DNA of 64,000 bases from Aegilops tauschii subsp. strangulata (Eukaryota; Streptophyta; Magnoliopsida; Poales; Poaceae): the NCBI RefSeq assembly GCF_002575655.3, contig NC_053039.3, positions 377,185,633 to 377,249,632 of the forward strand, in the 5' to 3' direction. Under the pieces are notes generated by a model, which saw only the letters and a list, made by a program, of their open reading frames with translations, was not told the DNA's origin and searched no databases. The position numbers were made by a program, and so were the translations under genes. Shown piece after piece: positions 35,061-44,886 of this stretch (position 1 is the stretch's first letter; each line of letters opens with the position of its first letter).

Positions 35061-35302
35061 GTAGTCCCCGGTCCCAAGGTGCGCTCGGGCTTGGCTTCGC
35101 GGCGAAGCCAAGGGTCAAGTTCGGAGCACCGCGAGCCCCAAAAGCCTGCGGGCTTGGTTGACGCGTGGCGGTTGATTGGACGTGGGCGTCTCCGCTTCCC
35201 CACGCTGCCCCGGCAACTGCACGACTTGACAAGTTCCTGCGACATGCAAGGAAAACCATCATTACCTGCGATCGTGGGAGACGCCGGTTGGCCTTCTCTT
35301 GC

Positions 35303-35309
35303 TATAAAT
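35303..35309 (+). promoter_or_regulatory. TATA box of the antisense gene
   Basis: TATAAAT lies 84 bp upstream of the ATG at 35393, with a CT-rich leader (four TTGC/GCTT repeats, 35347-35365) between. It faces away from the 3' LTR, opposite to the retrotransposon. Spacing and composition fit a plant core promoter. Confidence 0.6.
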
Positions 35310-35392
35310 GGGGAGGGGGGCGGAGCCCCCGTCGCCCAACTCTTCCTTGCTTGCTTGCTTGCTTCTTCCTCCCCGCTCCACTGCTGACAACA

Positions 35393-36180
35393 ATGGCGCC
35401 GATCAGAAGGTTTTCTGCCGAAGAGAAAGGAAAGGCTCCCCGTGATGATCCGGGGCCACTTCCGCCGAAGAAGAGGTCGATTCATCGCCCTGATGAAGCG
35501 GCGATGCAGGTGGTGTCGAGGCCTTGGTCCGAGCGGCCTCCTCCGGGGTACCCGCTACCCTTGTACGCCCGAGCCGAGGCTCGGGAGGACGGAGCGACGA
35601 GCAGTGCCGCCCACGCCGTGTCCGGGGTCGCCGCACCACGGTGACGCGTGCCGTCGCCCCTGGGATTCATGCCGCGGACTCCTTGCGCGAGTTGGTGCTG
35701 TGGGCGCCGATGCCTCCGAGCTCCTGGATCCGCTTCCCGCGGTTCTTCTCCGACGTGATGCCGCCGAGGGGGCCTCTCGAGCTCTGGTTGCAGCACGCCG
35801 ACTGCAGCGCTCCGGCGACCGGAGCAGAGATCGAAGTGGTTCCCACCGGCAAGATCTTCATGACCCGCGGCTGGGGGGAGATCGCACGGGTCTTCCATGC
35901 GAGGGGCGCCCTCGCAATCCACTTCGAGTACGACGGCGCTTCCACGCTCTTCTTCAAGGTCTTCAACGCCGAGGGCCGCCGCCTGGAGTGCTGCTCCGGA
36001 GAGGAGCGCCAAACTGACGCGCGCTCCGCTCGCGGCCATTCCAGCAGTAGCAGCCCTTGGGAGTCCAGCAGCTCTCCTGAGCTTTACGAGAATCCGGAGA
36101 CGAGCGATGACAGCTACGTGCTCTCGAGCTCTCGTCGTGCTCGGAGCAGAGCTGCGGCGTCCGGCCGTCGCCGCCGCTGA
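35393..36180 (+). pseudogene. Antisense B3-like DNA-binding protein gene carried by the Tat-like element (frameshifted)
   Basis: Starts at ATG 35393 in a good plant context (ACAACAATGGCG) and reads MAPIRRFSAEEKGKAP... to a stop at 35644. The better coding frame then continues from about 35640 to 36180, so one frameshift (or a missed intron) separates the halves. The second half has SSWIRFPRFFSD, then a B3-like fold pattern: GKIFMTRGWGEIARVF (compare the GW..F block of B3 domains), ALAIHFEYDGASTLFFKVF and GRRLECC. A Ser-rich tail with SSSSSPWESSSSPE and an Arg-rich end (RRARSRAAASGRRRR, possible nuclear signal) follow. B3 domains bind DNA in plant transcription factors. Antisense extra ORFs are known in grass Tat elements; the B3 assignment here is mine, from pattern similarity. 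It could repress or tune the host element, or act elsewhere (speculative). Confidence 0.6.
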
Positions 36181-37440
36181 TCTGGATGGGGTTGGCGCCG
36201 GCCTCCCGTGGCCCAGTGTTGATGATGGCGTCCGCGACGGAAGGGTGTAGATAGGATTCCCCTTAGTATCAGCTTTTGTTTCCTACGAAGAATCATGAAT
36301 CACCCCGTGGGGGCATGTAAGGATCTGCAATGTCTTTTGTACTTATCTTCCTTGTTATGAAAACTTGGTGAGCGCATGTCCCGTTAAGGCTCGGTCCCCC
36401 CTTTCTTTCCTGGCGATAGCTTGTTGCTCTACGCTGACAGGTCCCGGTCCCTAGGCAGGCTACAGCCATCGCTGGTATGCCAGGTCGCGTGCCGTGGTCA
36501 AGGCCAGGAGGTGTGCGACCCGAGGTCCAGTAAGAGCCCCTGAGGCGCGATGCTCAGGAGGTCCCCCTTAGCGCTCAAGCAGCCATGGTAAGGCGAGAAA
36601 GGGAGTTAATGTGGCCGCAACGGGGTTGCGGCGAGGCATGAGGGAACATTAAGCCCAAACATTTAGCTGATCCGAGGGCGGGACTTATCTTGTTGACTTC
36701 ATGGCGACTCCTGACGTTGCGCTAGGGCTGCGCACCTACTCGTGCGGCATAGCTGGGCCGGCCCATACAAGTTTGCCTCCCCTCATGCTCTCCTTAGTGA
36801 TCTACGTCCTCAGGTCCCGGCCCTCGATCGAGCTCAGCCGCCGCTGGTATGCCAGGTCGCGATGCCGTGGTCAAGGCCAGGGGGGAGGGCTGGAGAGCCA
36901 GTAAGAGCTCCTGAGTCGCGATGCTTAGGAGCCCCCCTTTTAACGCACAAGCGAATTGCACGAGAGAAAAGGAGACTCGCGGTGCCGCCTGCTATCCTTC
37001 CCACGGGATCCCTGTGAACCGGCACAAGAAGAAACACGGTTTGCCGTTACACCTGTCAGCCTGCCGCTGGTTGCTCTGGATGAGGTGAAGGCACCGAGGG
37101 CCTGGTGAGGTGACGTGCGCGGGGCGTGCCGCGAGCCAGAGCTTGACCTCTCAGGTTTGTCGACGTGACAGGGACGGACCCATGCACCAGCGCCGTGCCT
37201 GTGTGGAGGCCCCGGGAGAGGCGATGATCGGGTAGGTGGTAGCAGTTGGCATGTTAAGCATGGAGAGCATATCGGCTTAGGTAAATGCAGGAAGATACAT
37301 GCCACTGGGTCCGGCCCGAGCGGCTTGGGGATGATGCAGCCCGAGGGGCGCCCCCAGCAAGGTAAGATAAAGACATAAGAAAAAGGGATACATGCCACAG
37401 GGACGGACCCATGTGGCCTGAGAATAATGCAGCCCGAGGG
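36181..37440. other. Non-coding interior of Tat-like element with imperfect duplications
   Basis: No credible gene. 36436-36570 and 36805-36940 are imperfect direct repeats (CAGGTCCCGG..., GCTGGTATGCCAGGTCGCG, GTGGTCAAGGCCAGG, then AGTAAGAGC). CAGCCCGAGGGGCGC recurs near 37339 and 37429. The expected integrase and RNase H are not here. Confidence 0.65.
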
Positions 37441-37470
37441 GCGCTCCCAGCTAAACGAGCTTGGAAGATG

Positions 37471-38080
37471 TCACCTGGTTCTGTAGACGAAGTAGAGTTG
37501 GTGCAGCTGAAGGCGTGCGTCGAAAAAATGACCCCTCATGAGCCACCGGGGCCCTGAGCCTCGGGAGGCTCTGGGGGCTCGGGAGGTTCCCTGAAGACCG
37601 TCTCCATCTCCTCCAGGACGGCGTGGTACCTGGCCTCCTGAGCTGCCAGGACACGCCGCAGGTCGCGCTGATAGGCTGACGCCACGCTCGGCAAGCCGAA
37701 GGGCATGCGAACATAGCTGTGTGGCGGCCCTCGCAACGGCCCACACGTGAAGGCCAGAAGCGCTCCTGAGATGCGGCCCTGTTGAGCCCTGGGACGTTGA
37801 TGCAGACACGCAGCCCAACATCCTCGCCAGGATGGGGAGCTGCGCCTCGTGAACGGCGGTCGCCGCGCATGGCTCTTGCGTCTTGCAGTTCCTGGGTGGT
37901 CTTGGTGATGAACTCCTGAGTGGTGGGCACTCCCTGCCCTGTGCTCCCCTGAGGAACATGTGCCGCGAAGCACGCTTCCAAGTGGTGCCCAAGCGCCTCC
38001 CTCGTGAGGTTGGCAAGGTCTGAGGCCCTCCAGAAGAGAGCCCCCGAGCCCTGCCTGAGGAGGGCGCCAGGCGGGCCTTC
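37471..38080 (-). pseudogene. pol: Reverse transcriptase remnant of the Tat-like element
   Basis: In one frame (37973-37536) the palm-domain signature SYVRMPFGLPSVASAYQR is clear, and nearby frames hold LRVCINVPGLNRA-like text matching the upstream RT block. The parts lie in different frames, and nothing follows that could be the catalytic F/YxDD block, RNase H or integrase. The polymerase is truncated and dead. Confidence 0.75.
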
Positions 38081-40567
38081 CTATGCGATGGAGGGAGGCA
38101 CCCCTGGGACAGATGCTGATCCTGATGAGGCCCCTGCCGCGACGCCATCCTCCTGAGGTCCTGCGCGGCGCGGCTTCTTCTTCTTGGGGATGGCCTCCGG
38201 AGGGCCTTCATTTCTGCTGTCAGGGTCATCGATTGCTGCAGCTTGGAAGGCGCGCTCGAGGGAGCACACCGCATCCCTCTCTTCACATGGGACCGTGATG
38301 ATTCCTCCGCTTCCTGGCATCTTGAGGACGTTGTAGCCGTGATGGGTGACTGCCATGAACTTGGCCAGGGCTGGATACCCGAGGATGGCATTGTATGGCA
38401 GGCGGATGTGCGCGACGTCGAAGTCGATAAGCTCGGTGTGGTAGTTCTTGCGCTCCCCGAAGGTGACAGGCAGGCGGACCTGCCCTATCGGTGTGGTGGA
38501 ACCGTCGGTCACTCCTGAGAAGGGCTTGGTGGGCTGGAGCTGTTCATATGGCACTTGGAAATTGTCGAACATGTTGACGGATAGGACGTTGAGCCCCGCG
38601 CCGCCGTCGATGAGGGTCTTGGTAACCTGCACATTGCTGATGACTGGGGAACACAACATCGGGAGGGCACCGGCGGTGGCCGCACACTTGAGCTGATCTG
38701 CCGAGTTGAAAGTGATGGCGCATTGGGACCACTTGAGCGGGCGCGTGGCCTCGAGCTTGGGGAGCACTGCATTCACGTTGCGAGCGAACTGTCTGAAGAT
38801 GCGCTGAGAGGCTGGGGCCTGGGCACCGCTCAAGATGCAGGCGATTGCGCGCGGCTCCTGGAAGCCCCCAGCCCCCTCGTCCTGATGGTGGTCGTCGTTC
38901 CTTCTTGGTGGCGGCAGCGGGGGAAGACCGGCGTTGCCTTGGGGACGATCCTCACGAGGCTGATCCCTCCAGGCGCCCTTGCGAGGTTGGTCCTACCAGC
39001 GGTCCTCGCGAGGCCTGTCGCGCCATTCATGGCGCGGGCCACGGCCGTCCCAGCGTCCCCCTCCTCGTCCTCCTCGGCGGCCGTAGCCCCGGTCGCTGCG
39101 CTCGGGGCGTCGACCGAAGCGTCCTTCTCGTATGGCTCTGAGCTCTTGACAGTCGCTGGTGTTGTGGGTGTTCAGGTTGTGGAAGGCGCAGAACGGTCGG
39201 CTATTCTTGGAAGACTCGGGTTGATCTCTGCCCTGCTTGGTGTCGGGCTCTGCTGCGAGCACAGCTGCCTCCTTCCGCTTCACGTCCTTGGCCTTGGCTT
39301 TCTTCTCCTCTGCGCCCACGGCTGGCAGCTCAAGGAGAGAGAGGCGCCCCTCCTCAGCTCTTGGGAACTTGGTCGCCAGGTTGAACAGCTCCTGAGAGGT
39401 GCAGAGCTCCTCATGGATGGCGAGCTCTTCCTTCATCTTGACGTCATGGACGCCGTCTGAGAACGCGGAGATGATAGCCTCATCCGTGACCTTGGGGATC
39501 TTGAGGCGGGTGTTGTTGAAGCGCTGGATGTACTTCTGGAGGGTCTCTCCCGGTTGTTGCTTGATGCGGCGCAGGTCACCCGCGTCTGGCGGGCGGTCGC
39601 GAGTGCCCTGGAAGTTGGCAACGAAGCGGTCGCGCATCTTGTCCCAGGAGGAGATCGAGCCGTGCTGCAGGTTCAGGAGCCAGGAGCGAGCTCCATCCTT
39701 GAGAGCCATGGGAAACCAGTTCGCCATGACTTTTTCATCGCCGTTGGCTGCTTCGATGCTCAGCTAGTAAAGCTGCAGGAACTCCGCTGGGTCGGCGGTG
39801 CCGTCGTAGCGAGGAGGCAGATCCGGCTTGAACTTGCCTGGCCAAGCGACGCTACGCAGCTCGAGGGTGAAGGCGCGGCAGCCGGCCGTGGTTGCCGGGG
39901 CCCGCTTCGGAGGTGGAGCTTGGTCTTGACGAGGCTTGCGCTGCGCCGCCGCGGGCGGTGCGCGGTCTTGACGAGGCGGCGCGGGAAGCGCAGGTGCGGC
40001 TTCTCGCGGCCGAGGGATTTCTTGGTAGCTTCTCTCTTCGCGCGCGGGCACCGGGCGCGGCGGATCACGCCGCGGAGCCGCGCGCCTTGGTGCCAAGGCG
40101 CCATCTTGGGTCAGAGGTGGTGGAGGCACGCCATGAGCCTCGTCGCCCATGGCTGGTTGAGGGGGAGGCAGAGAGAGGGACGGCGCCAGAGAGCCCCCTG
40201 CGGCACGGACGAGCTCGGCGACGCGGTCGTGCCACTCCTCATAGAGGTCGTCGACGGGGCGGTAGGGCAGGAGTTCGTTCGCCGCGAGGAGCGTGGCCCG
40301 CGCCTCCATGGGAGCGCGACGCACGTGAGATGAAGAACCGGCAGGGGTCAGCGATGGAGTGGCGGTGCGGCCATCCTGCCGCACCGAAGGATGCAGCGAG
40401 GACGCCTGCTGCTCGTTCCCCGCCGGGCCGGTGACAGCGTTGGCGGTGGGAGACGGAGAACGACGAGGTGGTCCGCCATGGAGACGACGGAGCGACGAAC
40501 TGATGGAAGGGAAGCTACGGCGCACCCCTCCCTGGCGCGCCAAATGTCGGATGTGGGGTTCCGACAA
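38081..40567 (-). pseudogene. gag-pro: gag-protease of the Tat-like element, two in-frame stops
   Basis: A single frame of 828 codons runs from 40567 to 38081, broken by TAG near 39764 (after ...AEFLQLY) and TAG at 38993-38995 (after ...REDRW). The N-terminal part is Pro/Arg/Ala-rich. The retrotransposon gag domain is recognisable (SWLLNLQHGSISSWDKM and QKYIQRFNNTR, about 39.6-39.5 kb). A zinc-finger-like CAFHNLNTHNTSDC follows (about 39.19 kb), then a basic Gly/Arg-rich tail and the aspartic protease (TLIDGGAGLNVLS, about 38.6 kb, DGG in place of DSG; ILGYPALAKFMA at the C-terminal loop). Gag builds the particle; the protease would cleave the polyprotein. Plus-strand frames over this region are GC-driven shadows. 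Confidence 0.85.
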
Positions 40568-41027
40568 ACCCCTTAGGTTCGAACACTGGGGTGCGCGCGA
40601 AGTCTTTCCCTCCTACCGATCTACGCCCTAGCTCGCTAAGATCTCGCGGCCGAACTCGACGAACTCGCAACACAGAGAGACACGGGGTTTATACTGGTTC
40701 AGGCCACCGTTGTGGTGTAATACCCTACTCCAGTGTGGTGGTGGTGGATTGCCTCTAGGGCTGATGAAGAATAGTACAAGCGAAGAACAGCCTCCTGAGG
40801 TTGAGGTGCTCTTGTGGCTAGGGTAGGCTCTCGATCGGGTTGGATCAAGCTAAGATGAGATGCCTCTACTATGGTGGCTAGCTCTACTTATATAGGCCCT
40901 GGTCCTCTTCCCAAATATCGAGCGGGAAGGGAGCCAACAACAGCGTGCAAATTTGAAGGGGGACAGCTAGCACAAGCTATCCTGACAAAAGTGGTCTTCC
41001 CCCGCGGAAAGCTCTGGTGGTGACGCC

Positions 41028-42585
41028 TGATACGTCTCCAACGTATCTATAATTTTTGATTGCTCCATGCTATATTATCTTCTGTTTTGGACATTATTAG
41101 GCTTTATTATTCACTTTTATATTATTTTTGGGACTAACCTATTAACCGGAGGCCCAACCCAGAATTGCTGTTTTTTTGCCTATTTCAGAGTTTCACAGAA
41201 AAAGAATATCAAACGAAGTCCAAACGGAATGAAACCTTTGGGAACGTGATTTTCGGAACGAACATGATCTAGAGGACTTGGACCCTACGTCAAGAAAGCT
41301 ACCAGGAAGCCACGAGGTAGGGGGGCGCGCCCTCCACCCTCGTGGGCCCCACGTTGGTCCACTGACGTACTCCTTCCTCCTATATATACCTACGTACCCC
41401 CAAACTATCAGATACGGAGCCAAAAACCTAATTCCACCGCCGCAACCTTCTGTACCCACGAGATCCCATCTTGGGGCCTGTTTCGGAGCTCCGCCCGAGG
41501 GGGCATCGACCACGGAGGGCTTCTACATCAACACCATAGCCTCTCCGATGAAGTGTGAGTAGTTTACCTCAGACCTTCGGGTCCATAGTTATTAGCTAGA
41601 TGGCTTCCTCTCTCTTTTTGGATCTCAATACAATGTTCTCCCCCTTTCTTGTGGAGATCTATTTGATGTAATCTTCTTTTGCGGTGTGTTTGTTGAGACC
41701 GATGAATTGTGAGTTTATGATCAAGTTTATCTATGAACAATATTTGAATCTTCTGAATTCTTTTATGTATGATTGGTTATCTTTGCAAGTCTCTTCAAAT
41801 CATCGGTTTGGTTTGGCCTACTAGATTGATCTTTCTTGCAATGGGAGAAGTGCTTAGCTTTGGGAGCAATCTTGCGGTGTCCTTTCCTAGTGACAATAGG
41901 GGTAGCAAGGCACGTATTGTATTGTTGCCACCGAGGATAACAAGATGGGTTTTTTTATCATATTGCATGAATTTATCCCTCTACATCATGTCATCTTGCT
42001 TAAAGCGTTACTCTGTTCTTATGAACTTAATACTCTAGATGCATGCTGGATAGCGGTCGATGTGTGGAGTAATAGTAGTAGATGCAGGCATGAGTCGGTC
42101 TACTTGTCTCGGACATGATGCCTATATACATGATCATACCTAGATATTCTCATAACTATGCTCAATTCTGTCAATTGCTCAACAGTAATTTGTTCACCCA
42201 CCGTAAAATACTTATGCTCTTGAGAGAAGCCACTAGTGAAACCTATGGCCCCCGGGTTTATTTTCCATCATATTAATCTTCCAACACTTAGTTATTTCTG
42301 TTGCTTTTATTTTACTTTGCATCTTTATCATAAAAAAATACCAAAAATATTATCCTATCATATCTATCAGATATCACTCTCGTAAGTGACTGTGTAGGGA
42401 TTGACAACCCCTTATCGCGTTGGTTGCGAGGATTTATTTGTTTGTGTAGGTGCGAGGGACTTGCGTGTAGCCTCCTACTGGATTGATACCTTGGTTCTCA
42501 AAAACTGAGGGAAATATTTACGCTACTTTGCTGCATCACCCTTTCCTCTTCAAGGGAAAACCAACGCAGTGCTCAAGAGGTAGCA
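41028..42585 (+). repeat. 5' LTR of gag-protease Gypsy
   Basis: TATA box TATATATA at 41381-41388. It lacks a 19-bp segment that the 3' LTR has between two GCGCGCC words (about 41326). Confidence 0.93.
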
Positions 42586-42596
42586 AGAAGGATTTC

Positions 42597-42614
42597 TGGC
42601 GCCGTTGCCGGGGA
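42597..42614 (+). other. tRNA-Asp primer binding site
   Basis: TGGCGCCGTTGCCGGGGA, 11 nt after the LTR end at 42585, identical to the site in Gypsy copies 1 and 2. Confidence 0.9.
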
Positions 42615-42807
42615 GGTCTACACAAAAGTCAACATACCAAGTACCCATCACAAACCCTTATCTCTCGCATTACATTATTTGCCACTTGCCTCTCGTTTTC
42701 CTCTCCCCCACTTCACCCTTGCCGTTTTATTCGCCCTCTCTTTTTCGTTCGCCTCTTTCTCGCTTGCTTTTCGTTTGCTCGTGTGTTGGATTGCTTGTTT
42801 GTCACAA

Positions 42808-43673
42808 TGGCTCAAGATAATACCAAATTATGTGACTTTACCAATACCAACAATAATGATTTCCTTAGCACTCCGATATCTCCTCTTACCGATACTGAAT
42901 CTTATGAAATCAATGCTGCTTTGTTGAATCTTGTCATGAAAGATCAATTCACCGGCCTTCCTAGCGAAGATGCCGCTACTCATCTAAATAGCTTCGTTGA
43001 TTTGTGTGATATGCAAAAGAAGAAAGATGTTGAGAATGATATTGTTAAATTTAAGTTATTTCCTTTTTCGCTTAGAGATCGTGCTAAAGCTTGGTTTTCG
43101 TCTTTGCCTAAAAATAGTATTGATTCTTGGAATAAGTGCAAAGATGGTTTTATCTCTAAGTATTTTCCTCCCACTAAGATTATCTCTCTTAGAAACAATA
43201 TTATGAATTTTAAGCAACTTGATCATGAACATGTTGCACAAGCTTGGGAGAGGATGAAATTAATGATACGTAATTGCCCCACGCATGGTTTGAATTTGTG
43301 GATGATTATACAAATTTTTTATGCCGGATTGAATTTTGCTTCTAGAAACCTTTTAGATTCGGCCGTGGGAGGCACTTTTATGGAAATCACTTTAGGAGAA
43401 GCTACTAAACTCCTAGATAATATTATGGTTAATTATTCTCAATGGCACACTGAAAGATCTACTAATAAAAAAGTGCATGCGATAGAAGAAATTAATGTTT
43501 TGAGTGGAAAGATGGATGAACTTATGAAATTATTTGCTAGTAAGAGTGTTTCTTCTGATCCTAATGATATGCCTTTGTCTACTTTGATTGAGAATAATAA
43601 TGAATCTATGGATCTGAATTTCGTTGGTAGGGATAATTTTGGTAACAACGTGTATAGAGAACTTTCATCCTAG
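42808..43673 (+). CDS. gag: Gag polyprotein, N-terminal part (retrotransposon gag domain)
   Basis: The first ATG after the leader is 42808 (MAQDNTKLCDF). The capsid domain is clear: TGLPSEDAATHLNSFVDLCD, then FPFSLRDRAKAWFSSLPKNS and KYFPPTKIISLRNNIMNF, matching the retrotransposon gag family of plant Gypsy elements. It follows the primer site by about 190 bp. The frame stops at 43673 soon after ...NFGNNVYREL. The protein sense continues in the next frame as ...ENFHPRPYPSNSSNNYG, so a small indel at about 43655-43665 splits gag. A programmed shift is conceivable but no slippery site is evident. Otherwise the frame is clean, which marks a fairly young or well-kept element. Confidence 0.85.
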
Positions 43674-44886
43674 GCCTTATCCTAGCAATTCCTCTAATAA
43701 TTATGGTAATTCCTACAACAATTCTTATGGAAATTTTAATAAGATGCCCTCTGAATTTGAGACTAGTGTTAAAGAGTTTATGAATTTGCAAAAGAATTTC
43801 AATGCTTTGCTTGAAGAGAAATTGCTTAAAGTTGATGAATTGGCTAGGAACATTAATAGAATTTCTCTTGATGTTGATTCTTTAAAACTTAGATCTATTC
43901 CTCCTAAGCATGATATCAATGAGTCTCTCAAAGCCATGAGAATTTCCGTTGATGAGTGCAAAGAAAGAACCGCTAGGATGCGTGCTAAGAAAGATTGCTT
44001 TATAAAAGCGTGTTCTTCTAATTTTTATGAAAACAAGGATGAAGATCTAAAAGTTATTGATGTGTCCCCTATTAAATCTTTGTTTTGCAATATGAATTTT
44101 GATAATGATGCGACTGAATATGATCCACCTTTACCTAGAAGGCATTCCAAAAATTCGGAGTTTTTAGATCTTGATACTAAAATTGATAAAAGTGGGATTG
44201 CAGAGATCAAAACATTAGATATTAATGAACACACTATTTTGGATTTCAAGGAATTTAATTATGATAATTGCTCTTTGATAGATTGTATTTCCTTGTTGCA
44301 ATCCGTGCTAAATTCTCCTCATGCTTATAGTCAAAATAAAGCTTTTACCAAACATATCGTTGATTCTTTGATGCAATCTTATGAAGAAAAGCTTGAGTTG
44401 GAAGTTTGTATCCCTAGAAAACTTTATGATGAGTGGGAACCTACTATTAAAATTAAGATTAAAGATCATGAATGCTATGCTTTGTGTGATTTGGGTGCTT
44501 GTGTTTCCACTATTCCCAAAACTTTGTGCGATTTGTTAGGTTTCCGTGATTTTGATGATTGTTCTTTAAACTTGCACCTTGCGGATTCCACCATTAAGAA
44601 ACCTATGGGAAGAATTAATGATGTTCTTATTGTTGCAAATAGGAACTATGTGCCCGTAGATTTTATTGTTCTTGATATAGATTGCAATCCTTCATGTCCT
44701 ATTATTCTTGGTAGACCTTTCCTCAGAACGATTGGTGCAATTATTAATATGAAGGAAGGGAATATTAGATTCCAATTTCCATTAAAGAAAGGCATGGAAC
44801 ACTTCCCTAGGAAGAAAATAAAATTACCATATGAATCTATTATGAGAGCCACTTATGGATTGCCTACCAAAGATGGCAATACCTAG
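43660..44886 (+). CDS. gag-pro: Gag C-terminal region and aspartic protease (Athila-like)
   Basis: Continues gag after the frameshift. An Asn/Ser/Tyr-rich linker comes first, then a heptad-like helical stretch around codons 50-110 (KEFMNLQKNFNALLEEK, possible coiled coil). A retropepsin follows with the active site YALCDLGACVSTIPK (DLG in place of DSG, as in Athila-type elements), then LILGRPF-like IILGRPFLRTIGA. It ends at 44886 with no polymerase after it. The protease would process Gag in the particle. No CCHC zinc knuckle is seen. The open frame listed from 43624 begins before the frameshift, so its first codons are out of register with gag. A complete protein would need the upstream half. 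Confidence 0.85.
   Translation, partial: NFHPRPYPSNSSNNYGNSYNNSYGNFNKMPSEFETSVKEFMNLQKNFNALLEEKLLKVDELARNINRISLDVDSLKLRSIPPKHDINESLKAMRISVDECKERTARMRAKKDCFIKACSSNFYENKDEDLKVIDVSPIKSLFCNMNFDNDATEYDPPLPRRHSKNSEFLDLDTKIDKSGIAEIKTLDINEHTILDFKEFNYDNCSLIDCISLLQSVLNSPHAYSQNKAFTKHIVDSLMQSYEEKLELEVCIPRKLYDEWEPTIKIKIKDHECYALCDLGACVSTIPKTLCDLLGFRDFDDCSLNLHLADSTIKKPMGRINDVLIVANRNYVPVDFIVLDIDCNPSCPIILGRPFLRTIGAIINMKEGNIRFQFPLKKGMEHFPRKKIKLPYESIMRATYGLPTKDGNT

Noticed and set aside
34892..35485. Long minus-strand frames opposite the B3-like gene and over the 3' LTR
   Set aside because: GC-rich sequence opens frames on both strands; these show no domain, while the plus-strand frame shows a recognisable pattern and a promoter.
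38723..40434. Long plus-strand frames over gag-protease of the Tat-like element
   Set aside because: Shadows of the minus-strand gag-protease frame, whose gag domain, zinc finger and protease motifs are recognisable.
43640..43675. Programmed frameshift between gag and protease
   Set aside because: No convincing slippery heptamer with a following structure was visible; a simple indel in the Asn-rich linker is the plainer reading.
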